Shown here piece after piece: positions 8,865 to 14,970 of a stretch of DNA of 24,666 nucleotides. This DNA is from WJMT01 sp041686095. GTDB lineage: Bacteria > Acidobacteriota > Aminicenantia > Aminicenantales > Aminicenantaceae. The notes beneath the pieces were generated by a model, which saw nothing but the letters and a program-made list of their open reading frames with translations, searched no databases and was not told the origin of the DNA. The translations under genes were made by a program, and so were the position numbers. The stretch is taken from assembly GCA_041686095.1 (NCBI GenBank), contig JAWLEN010000031.1, forward strand, positions 1-24,666. Direction: 5' to 3'. The number at the start of each line of letters is the position of its first letter. Positions within the stretch are counted from its first letter, which is position 1.

Positions 8865-8968
8865 AAAAAAATAGGGTCTTGATTTGTGAAAAATAAGGTC
8901 TTTATCCTATTTGCAAAAGAGTCAAGAAATGTAAACCTTATTTAAAAGGGGTCAATTCTATTTGAACC
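8865..8968. repeat. Degenerate intergenic hairpin/direct-repeat element
   Basis: Within the 185-base gap between the LuxR-type regulator and the lone receiver, three related units start AATAGGGTC (8870 region), AATAAGGTC (8892 region) and AAAGGGGTC (8945 region), the last two followed by CTATTTG. AAATAAGGT (8891-8899) is the exact inverted complement of ACCTTATTT (8935-8943). 8949-8968 folds as a 7-base stem with one mismatch. It is reminiscent of GGGGTC-type REP sequences associated with RAYT (REP-associated tyrosine transposase) proteins, but no such transposase is present. That link is memory-based and uncertain. Confidence 0.4.
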
Positions 8969-8988
8969 TCTAGACAGGAGTTGTTTCA

Positions 8989-9360
8989 ATGAACGTTATT
9001 AAAACACTAATCGTAGATGACAGTGGAGATTTCAGAACTCTCCTAAGACAATTTCTAAACAGTCAAAAGGATATCGATATAGTGGGAGAAGCTAAAGACG
9101 GACACCAGGCTGTGGAAAAAGCCAACCAACTCAAACCAGACCTCATTTTGATGGACATCCGCATGCCCAGGATGAATGGACTCAAAGCCTTGAATCAAAT
9201 CAAAGGACAGGAGAAAACTAAAATGATCGTCCTGACCGCCTTTGATGTCCAGGAATACAGAGAGGCTGCCGAAGAGGCAGGCGCCTGCGCTTTTATTGTC
9301 AAAAAATCCATGGTCAATGATCTCATGCCTGCCATTCAGGAAGCATTTAAGGAGTCATAG
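8989..9360 (+). CDS. Stand-alone NarL-type receiver protein without output domain
   Basis: 123 residues, a single receiver domain with acidic pocket DD (10-11), phospho-acceptor Asp56 in LILMDIRMP, the switch Thr in IVLTAFD and Lys in FIVKKS. It resembles the receiver of the regulator at 8141 (VGEAKDGHQAV against IGEAENGREAV; Asp at the same position 56) but stops where the linker to the HTH would begin. It is probably a NarL-type receiver that lost or never had its output domain, acting as a phosphate shuttle, sink or protein-protein switch (inference). CAGGAG (8975-8980) is a good ribosome site 8 bases upstream. The next kinase begins 15 bases after its stop codon, so the two are likely co-transcribed. 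Confidence 0.92.
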   Translation: MNVIKTLIVDDSGDFRTLLRQFLNSQKDIDIVGEAKDGHQAVEKANQLKPDLILMDIRMPRMNGLKALNQIKGQEKTKMIVLTAFDVQEYREAAEEAGACAFIVKKSMVNDLMPAIQEAFKES

Positions 9361-9375
9361 AGGAGCTCATTATCT

Positions 9376-11136
9376 ATGAAGGATGAAAATAAAACCAAAA
9401 AGCAGCTTATTAAAGAATTAAAGAAACTGCGTCGACAAAATAAATTAAATAAAAAAGTTGAATCAGACCGCAAGAAAGCGGAGGAAGAGTTGCGAGAGAG
9501 CAAAAAACGGTTCGAAGACATTGCTATCAGCTCAGGCGACTGGATATGGGAAGTGGATGCCGGCGGAAAATATACCTTTGCCTCCGGACGTGAGGAACAG
9601 ATTCTGGGTTACACTTCTGAAGAACTCATGGGTAAGACTCCCTTTGAACTGATGCCAGAAAAAGAGGCAAAACGAGTCGGCAAAATTTTCGAAAAAATCG
9701 CTGCCGGCAAGAAACCTATCGTTGATTTAGAGAATAGAAATCTCTCAAAAAAAGGAGAGCTTGTTTATCTTCTAACCAACGGTGTACCGATTATAGACAG
9801 CAACGGCGAACTGGCAGGATACCGCGGTGTGAACAAGGACATCACCGAACAAAAAAAGGCAGAAGAAGAGATAATGATCAGAAATCAGGTGGCAAAAATA
9901 TTCCTAATCGTCTCTGATGAAGAAATGTATGGGGATGTTTTAGGTGTCATTCTCAAAGCTTTAGACAGCAAATACGGGGTATTCGGATACATCAATGAAA
10001 AGGGAGATCTGGTTGTTCCGACCATGACACGAAAAGTATGGGATCAATGCAAGGTCAAGGAAAAAGACATTGTATTCCCGAAAAAAACCTGGGGCAACAG
10101 CAGCTGGCCCAGAGCGATAAGAGAAAAAAAGCCGAATTATTCCAACAAAAAATCAAAACTTTTTCCTAAAGGGCATGTTTCAATTAATAGGCATTTGTCG
10201 ACGCCGATAGTCCATAGAGGAAATGTGATTGGTATCTTTCAAGTAGCCAACAAGGCCTCAGATTATAATAAGCAAGATCTTCAGCTGCTGCAACATATCG
10301 CTGATTTCATCGCTCCTGCATTGAATGCCAGACTGCAGAAGGAGCGGCAGGAAAAAGCACGAAAGAAGGTAGAAGAGGAATTATTTGATAAAAACAAAGA
10401 GCTGGGGCAGGTTCTCTACGCCACTTCCCACGACCTGCGCTCTCCATTGGTCAATGTTCAGGGTTTCAATCAAGAACTTCAAGCCTCTATCCAAGAACTG
10501 AATTCAATTTTAAAGAATCAAGAGGTCCCCAAAGCCGTGCGAAAAAAAATCAAGCCCATTATAGAAGAGGATATCCCTGAGTCTTTGAAATACATACTTA
10601 CCGGCACATCAAAAATGGATAGGATTCTTTCCGGACTGCTCACTCTTGCAAGGTTGGGCCGGCAAAAAATGACTATCAAAAAGCTGGATATGAACAAGGT
10701 CATGAAGGATGTTATATTCACCTATAAATATAAAATTAAAAAGAAAAATATAAAATTGGAACTATCCCAACTGCCTGCCTGCAAAGGAGATGAACTGCAG
10801 GTCAATCAATTGTTTTCCAACCTTTTGGGAAACTCAATAAAATTCATGGATTCGGACCGTGCCGGTGTGATCAAAATATCAGGAAAAAAGAAAAAGGATC
10901 AGGTGCTTTATTGTGTTGAGGATAATGGCATCGGAATTCCTTTGGGACACCAGAACAAAATATTTGAACTTTTTCATCAACTCGATCCCAAAACACCTGG
11001 TACAGGTCTAGGATTGAGCATTATCGCACAAATCCTTGAGAAACATAACGGAAATATCCAAATCGATTCCCAACAGGGCAAAGGAACTCGTATCACAGTT
11101 TCTCTGCCTGTGGAATATAAAGGAGGCTCAGAATGA
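9376..11136 (+). CDS. Soluble PAS-GAF sensor histidine kinase, phytochrome-like H-box
   Basis: 586 residues, no membrane segment. Order: Lys/Glu-rich coiled coil (1-45), PAS (about 48-165; DWIWEVDAGGKYTFAS, ending DITEQKKAEEE), GAF (about 175-325), a second coiled coil, then HisKA with ATSHDLRSPL where His352 is the phospho-acceptor, and HATPase_c (about 460-586) with LFSNLLGNSIKF, VEDNGIGIP and GTGLGLSI. The SHDLRSPL box is the type found in phytochrome-like kinases that signal to Rcp1-family regulators, and exactly such a regulator follows with a 4-base ATGA overlap. No conserved chromophore-binding Cys context or PHY domain is seen, so light sensing is not supported. Ribosome site GAGGAG at 9360-9365. 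Confidence 0.93.
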   Translation: MKDENKTKKQLIKELKKLRRQNKLNKKVESDRKKAEEELRESKKRFEDIAISSGDWIWEVDAGGKYTFASGREEQILGYTSEELMGKTPFELMPEKEAKRVGKIFEKIAAGKKPIVDLENRNLSKKGELVYLLTNGVPIIDSNGELAGYRGVNKDITEQKKAEEEIMIRNQVAKIFLIVSDEEMYGDVLGVILKALDSKYGVFGYINEKGDLVVPTMTRKVWDQCKVKEKDIVFPKKTWGNSSWPRAIREKKPNYSNKKSKLFPKGHVSINRHLSTPIVHRGNVIGIFQVANKASDYNKQDLQLLQHIADFIAPALNARLQKERQEKARKKVEEELFDKNKELGQVLYATSHDLRSPLVNVQGFNQELQASIQELNSILKNQEVPKAVRKKIKPIIEEDIPESLKYILTGTSKMDRILSGLLTLARLGRQKMTIKKLDMNKVMKDVIFTYKYKIKKKNIKLELSQLPACKGDELQVNQLFSNLLGNSIKFMDSDRAGVIKISGKKKKDQVLYCVEDNGIGIPLGHQNKIFELFHQLDPKTPGTGLGLSIIAQILEKHNGNIQIDSQQGKGTRITVSLPVEYKGGSE

Positions 11137-11582
11137 AACAAGGAGTCAAAATCGTCATAGCCGAGGATGACGAGGGCCATGCCACTCTCATTAAGAAAAA
11201 TTTAAAAAGGGCAGGCCTCAGAAACGAATTCATTCATTTAAAAGATGGACAGGAAACACTGGACTACTTGTTCCAGCATCATAAAAAGAAAAATCGGGAA
11301 AACCGGGTTCCCGTCCTGCTCCTTCTGGACCTTAAGATGCCCAAAGTGGATGGAGTCGAAGTTCTGCGCCAGGTTAAAGAAGACCCGGAGCTCAGGAAGA
11401 TTCCTGTAACTATCATCACCACCACTGATGATCCCAGGGAGGTTGAGAAATGTCATGAATTAGGCTGCAGCAGCTACATCACCAAGCCCATTGATTATAA
11501 TAAATTCGTCAAAGCTATCCGGATACTGGGATTGTTTCTTCTGGTGGTAGAAATGCCCCCTATTGATAGAAAGGATGACTAA
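11133..11582 (+). CDS. Rcp1-type single-domain response regulator
   Basis: 149 residues, a single receiver of the Rcp1 (cyanobacterial phytochrome regulator) type: acidic pocket EDD (11-13), phospho-acceptor Asp66 in LLLLDLKMP, the TTTDDPREVEKCHELG segment, SYITKPIDYNKF, and the hydrophobic C-terminal tail LGLFLLVVEMPP characteristic of this group. No DNA-binding domain. It overlaps the PAS-GAF kinase gene by 4 bases (ATGA), and its stop codon overlaps the next kinase's start (TAATG), so it is translationally coupled on both sides. It most likely takes phosphate from the upstream kinase. What it acts on is unknown; the downstream receiver-kinase is the obvious candidate partner (inference). 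Confidence 0.94.
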   Translation: MKQGVKIVIAEDDEGHATLIKKNLKRAGLRNEFIHLKDGQETLDYLFQHHKKKNRENRVPVLLLLDLKMPKVDGVEVLRQVKEDPELRKIPVTIITTTDDPREVEKCHELGCSSYITKPIDYNKFVKAIRILGLFLLVVEMPPIDRKDD

Positions 11583-13930
11583 TGAAAGCAGATGAAATAA
11601 AGAGACCCCCATCTAAAAAACAAGCAGGTGCGTTGAATACTGTCCTTATCGTTGAAGATGACGAGGGATTGAACCGGCTGATCGCAAAACATCTGGAACG
11701 AGAAGGATTCGAGACTGACTCTGCTTTCACTGGAAAAGAGGCCATCTCAAAAGTGGCCGCAAACCAGTATATGATCATGCTCCTGGACTTTAAACTGCCG
11801 GATATGAACGGAAAAGAGGTCCTGGAGAAGCTGGATAAAGCCGGAATCCAACTGCCGTTTGTGACTATAACTGGATTCGGAGATGAAGAGATTGCCGTAG
11901 ATATGATGAAATGGGGGGCTATTGATTATATTGTCAAGACAGAACGCTTTATTGACCTTCTTCCCCAAAAAATAAAAAGGGCTGCTGAAGAAGTGGAGAA
12001 TAAACGAAAACTGGAACAAGCTCAGGAAGCCCTTGAAATTTCAGAGGCTTTATTCAGAACCATTGTGGAAACGTCACCGGATGAAATCACCATGGCTGAC
12101 CTAGAAGGCCGCATCCAGAAGGTCTCTCAAAGAACTTTGGAAATGCACGGATTTGATAAAAAAGAAGAAATCATAGGAAAAAGCGCTCTGGACCTGATCG
12201 CTCCTGAGGATCATCCAAGGGCGATAAAGAATATGCAAAAAACTTTGGAGAATGGCTACGTCCCGAATATGGAATACACATTTCTTAAAAAGGACGGAAC
12301 CACATTCCCGGGTGAATTGAGTTCTTCGGTAATCCAGGATAAAGATGGGACTCCCCAAGGTTTTATTGCTGTGACCAGAGATATCACAGAGAGAAAAAAG
12401 TCAGAAGAAAAAATCAAGCATCTCAATCTTGTTCTCAATGCCATCCGAAACGTTAACCGCCTTATCGTCAAAGAAAAGAACAGAAAAAAGCTGATCCAAA
12501 AAGCCTGCCGTTCTCTCACCCAGACCCGCGGATACTCCGGTTCCTGGATTGCCCTTTTTGATCAAAACAAGAAACTGACAGCTTTTGCCTCTTCGGGTCT
12601 TGGAAAGCATTCCCAAAAATTGGAAGCTCAATTTAACCGAGGAGAACTGATCAAATGCGTCCATAGGGCTCTCAAACAAACAGGCATTGTATCCATTGAT
12701 AATCCCCAGAAAACCTGTAAAGAATGTCCTCTTTTGGGGATAGAACCTCGGAACATAGCTTTAACCAGACGGTTGGAGCATAATGATAAGATTTTCGGTA
12801 TTCTTTATGTTTCAGTCCCAGAACTATGGACTGCTGATCAGAAGGAACTCCATCTTTTTGAAGAAGTGGCCAATGATTTGGCTTTTGCCCTTCACAACAT
12901 TGAGGCTGAAAAGAAAAGAAAGCTGGCTGAGCAAAATCTAAGGGAAAGCGAGGAGTTCAACAGGTCGATCATTGAGAACAGTAAAGATTGCATCAAAATA
13001 TTGGACCTGGAGGGGAACCTGAAATTTATGAGTAAAGGCGGACAGGCACTATTGGAGATTGAAGAATTGGACCTTTTTTTGAATAAATCCTGGATCGATT
13101 TCTGGAAAGACGAAGATAATCAGAAAGCCCTTGAAGCAATCGAGAAAGCAAAAAAAGGTGAAGTTGGCTATTTCGAAGGATTTTGCCCCACCAATAAGGG
13201 GAATCCAAAATGGTGGGGTGTGCAAATTTCTCCGATTCGTGATGCGGGGGGTAAAGTTGATAAGCTGCTATCTGTTTCAAGGGACATAACCAAGCAAAAA
13301 AAAGCACTGGAACAAATTCAGAAAGCCCTGAAAGAAAAAAATGTGATGCTTCAAGAAATCCATCACCGGGTCAAAAACAACATGCAGATCATCTCCAGCC
13401 TGCTAAACCTCCAGTCAAGGAATATCACCGATCAAAAAGCATTGGAGAGCTTTCGGATCTGCCGGAACCGGATCAAAGCCATGGCGCTCATCCATGAAAG
13501 TTTGTATGAATCCCAAGATTTCGCAGAGGTCGATTTTGCCAGCTATATCAAAAAAATGACCACACATCTTTTTGCTGCCCAAAGGTCATTGAGTGACCGA
13601 ATCAATATAAAAATGGATGTTGAAAACATTTTCCTGGATATCAACAAAGCCATCCCAGTAGGACTCATCATTAATGAATTAGTCTCCAATGCCTTTGCGC
13701 ACGGCTTTCCAGGAAAGAAGAAAGGCAGTGTATCCATCAAGATGAAAGCTGAGGGCAAAGAATCTTACAATCTGGTGGTCTCTGATACCGGAGTGGGCCT
13801 GCCCAAAAAATATGATTGGAAAAATCCAATAACTCTGGGAATTCAGCTGGTATCAGATTTGGTCAAACAGATCGATGGAACCCTGGACATCCGCCGTGAA
13901 AAAGGGACCAAAGTAAAGATCCAATTTTAA
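11582..13930 (+). CDS. Receiver-PAS-GAF-PAS histidine kinase of the HisKA_2 type
   Basis: 782 residues, cytoplasmic. Order: receiver (about 20-130; Asp69 in MLLDFKLP, EDD at 25-27), PAS (about 150-275; ending DITERKKSEEK), GAF (about 290-435), PAS (about 450-570), HisKA_2 with EIHHRVKNNMQIISSLLNLQ (His594/His595), and HATPase_c (about 680-782) with NELVSNAFAHGF and DTGVGLP. The GAF holds a Cys cluster: Cys359, Cys379 and Cys382 (TCKECPLLG). An N-terminal receiver on a kinase means its activity can be set by another kinase, most simply the one encoded two genes upstream. No DNA-binding output is present. The start codon overlaps the previous stop (TAATG). It is the last gene of the signalling block; no clear terminator follows. 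Confidence 0.93.
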   Translation: MKADEIKRPPSKKQAGALNTVLIVEDDEGLNRLIAKHLEREGFETDSAFTGKEAISKVAANQYMIMLLDFKLPDMNGKEVLEKLDKAGIQLPFVTITGFGDEEIAVDMMKWGAIDYIVKTERFIDLLPQKIKRAAEEVENKRKLEQAQEALEISEALFRTIVETSPDEITMADLEGRIQKVSQRTLEMHGFDKKEEIIGKSALDLIAPEDHPRAIKNMQKTLENGYVPNMEYTFLKKDGTTFPGELSSSVIQDKDGTPQGFIAVTRDITERKKSEEKIKHLNLVLNAIRNVNRLIVKEKNRKKLIQKACRSLTQTRGYSGSWIALFDQNKKLTAFASSGLGKHSQKLEAQFNRGELIKCVHRALKQTGIVSIDNPQKTCKECPLLGIEPRNIALTRRLEHNDKIFGILYVSVPELWTADQKELHLFEEVANDLAFALHNIEAEKKRKLAEQNLRESEEFNRSIIENSKDCIKILDLEGNLKFMSKGGQALLEIEELDLFLNKSWIDFWKDEDNQKALEAIEKAKKGEVGYFEGFCPTNKGNPKWWGVQISPIRDAGGKVDKLLSVSRDITKQKKALEQIQKALKEKNVMLQEIHHRVKNNMQIISSLLNLQSRNITDQKALESFRICRNRIKAMALIHESLYESQDFAEVDFASYIKKMTTHLFAAQRSLSDRINIKMDVENIFLDINKAIPVGLIINELVSNAFAHGFPGKKKGSVSIKMKAEGKESYNLVVSDTGVGLPKKYDWKNPITLGIQLVSDLVKQIDGTLDIRREKGTKVKIQF

Positions 13931-14000
13931 CCTGATCCATCCCTAAGAATTAAGGATTCATCTCTGTTTTTTCAATTACAATTGAGTTTAGGGAAATCTG

Positions 14001-14435
14001 TCACACAGCAGGATCCACGGGTTCCAGAAAAGGAAAGCGATGAAAATCCGCATCTCTGGTGTAAATCCTTTTTATTCCGTGCTCCCGCATCAATATGGCT
14101 GTTTGAGCATCATAAAGGAGATTCCCTCTTAAAGAAGGTAATTCTTTGATGACTTCAGCAGCCACATCCAAGTGTCTCTCACCTGGAATCAGGATATCTA
14201 ACGAAGAAGAAGCGAGAACAGCATTCAAAAATGTCCAGGCACCAGCAATGGACCAGGGCTTTCGAAAAACTCTGGGATGAGTGATCACTCTCATGAATTC
14301 ATACAAGATCCCCCAAGTCACATACCAAACCGAAGATTGTCTGCGCCATCCTTCTAACTTCTCACGGCACGGCTTGTGAAAAGGAGAGTCCTCATCAGCC
14401 GCATAGATCAGGATATTTGTATCCACCACAAACAC
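14001..14435 (-). CDS. vapC: VapC-type PIN-domain ribonuclease toxin
   Basis: 144 residues starting at a GTG that overlaps the antitoxin stop codon (TAGTG), a common way to keep toxin translation tied to antitoxin. The PIN fold is clear: Asp5 in MFVVDTN, Glu46 in WGILYEFMRV, Asp109 in LLYDAQTA and Asp128/Asp130 in YTRDADFHRF form the expected acidic metal-binding site. VapC toxins are Mg-dependent endoribonucleases that often cut initiator tRNA or rRNA loops; the target of this one cannot be read from the sequence. All catalytic residues are present, so it is probably intact. The pair lies at the junction between the signalling block and the Tricorn gene and runs against the signalling block, as expected of a mobile module. 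Confidence 0.9.
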   Translation of the reverse strand: MFVVDTNILIYAADEDSPFHKPCREKLEGWRRQSSVWYVTWGILYEFMRVITHPRVFRKPWSIAGAWTFLNAVLASSSLDILIPGERHLDVAAEVIKELPSLRGNLLYDAQTAILMREHGIKRIYTRDADFHRFPFLEPVDPAV

Positions 14436-14668
14436 TAGCGACCCTCCATAGCCTGGTAGAGAGCATCCCGGTCAGCGATATCCACCAAAGGCCCTCCGCT
14501 CTTAAATTTGGGAAGAGGAGGGATTTTTTTTATCTCTTTTTCGGACTTAAAAAGGCGACGGAGAGCGGATTCCACCAATTCAGACATAGTGCACGCCCGG
14601 CGAACGGCTTCCTTTTTGAGACGGGACATCACAGAATCATCAATTTTCAATGTGGTTTTTATCTTCAT
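14435..14668 (-). CDS. vapB: VapB-type ribbon-helix-helix antitoxin
   Basis: 77 residues if it starts at the ATG at 14668 (MKIKTTLKIDDSVM). An upstream in-frame ATG at 14680 would add four residues (MVVC) but lies inside the inverted-repeat operator. The N-terminus has the beta-strand and two helices of a CopG/MetJ-like ribbon-helix-helix DNA-binding domain (about 1-42); the C-terminal tail (PPLPKFKSGGPLVDIADRDA) would wrap and neutralise the toxin. There is no Shine-Dalgarno sequence before either ATG. The predicted promoter would begin the transcript at about 14668-14669, so a leaderless mRNA is plausible (inference). VapB-VapC complexes normally repress their own promoter, consistent with the 15-base-arm inverted repeat here. 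Confidence 0.88.
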   Translation of the reverse strand: MKIKTTLKIDDSVMSRLKKEAVRRACTMSELVESALRRLFKSEKEIKKIPPLPKFKSGGPLVDIADRDALYQAMEGR

Positions 14669-14669
14669 G

Positions 14670-14700
14670 CATACAACCATACATTATGTATGGCTGTATG
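14670..14700. promoter_or_regulatory. Inverted-repeat operator of vapBC
   Basis: Arms CATACAACCATACAT (14670-14684) and ATGTATGGCTGTATG (14686-14700) around a single central T, complementary at 14 of 15 positions. It lies immediately upstream of the vapB ATG at 14668 and covers the predicted promoter spacer and -10 box. This is the expected autorepression site for the antitoxin. Confidence 0.75.
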
Positions 14701-14704
14701 TCAA
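14676..14704 (-). promoter_or_regulatory. Predicted vapBC promoter
   Basis: On the minus strand a perfect -35 TTGACA (14704-14699), a 17-base spacer, and TATGGT (14681-14676). The start point would fall about 7 bases further, at the vapB ATG itself. It overlaps the operator, so binding there would block RNA polymerase. Confidence 0.5.
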
Positions 14705-14714
14705 TATCAGTTTT

Positions 14715-14728
14715 TAAGGATATCCTTA
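14715..14728. repeat. 14-base perfect palindrome TAAGGATATCCTTA
   Basis: A perfect palindrome 10 bases upstream of the vapBC -35 box, in the region between vapBC (minus) and the Tricorn gene (plus). It could be a second regulator site. It is unrelated in sequence to the vapBC operator. Confidence 0.35.
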
Positions 14729-14855
14729 TCATCTTCTTTCATTTTGACTCAAATCTTCTGTATGCCGTTGATTTATAGTAATAGACATGAAATTGAAAAA
14801 AAGTTCTCAAAAACCGTTTTTTTTTGCAGAATATTTTCATTGCATGTATTATTAG

Positions 14856-14955
14856 NNNNNNNNNNNNNNNNNNNNNNNNNNNNNNNNNNNNNNNNNNNNN
14901 NNNNNNNNNNNNNNNNNNNNNNNNNNNNNNNNNNNNNNNNNNNNNNNNNNNNNNN
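14856..14955. other. Assembly gap (100 N)
   Basis: Exactly 100 N, the usual placeholder for a scaffold join of unknown length. Together with 14705-14855 it makes up the gene-free stretch before the Tricorn gene. Apart from the palindrome at 14715-14728 I see no gene in the readable part, which is AT-rich. The promoter of the Tricorn gene is probably hidden in or near the gap. Any reading frame that crosses the N run is an artefact. Confidence 0.97.
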
Positions 14956-14960
14956 AAAAA

Positions 14961-14966
14961 AGGAGG
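14961..14966 (+). promoter_or_regulatory. Ribosome binding site deciding the Tricorn start
   Basis: AGGAGG is followed by tandem ATGs at 14968 and 14971. Spacing is 1 base to the first and 4 to the second, so the second is preferred. The same arrangement recurs at the S9A gene. Confidence 0.7.
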
Positions 14967-14970
14967 AATG

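Noticed and set aside
9376..11136. Possible bacteriophytochrome photoreceptor
   Set aside because: The H-box and Rcp1-type partner are phytochrome-like, but no PHY domain or bilin-binding Cys context is seen.
13923..13936. Possible fourth copy of the leader motif (TCAGGTTAAAA on the minus strand)
   Set aside because: Only the 3' half matches and it overlaps the stop codon of the HisKA_2 kinase without a gene downstream in that orientation.
13941..13993. Inverted repeat CCCTAA/TTAGGG with an inner CAATT-AC-AATTG between the convergent kinase and vapC genes, considered as a bidirectional terminator
   Set aside because: Stems are short and the T-run precedes rather than follows the hairpin on the plus strand, with an A-run on the minus strand.
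6291..14680. Signalling block plus vapBC considered as a defence island
   Set aside because: vapBC has its own promoter and opposite orientation, and no restriction, CBASS, retron or other defence gene is present.
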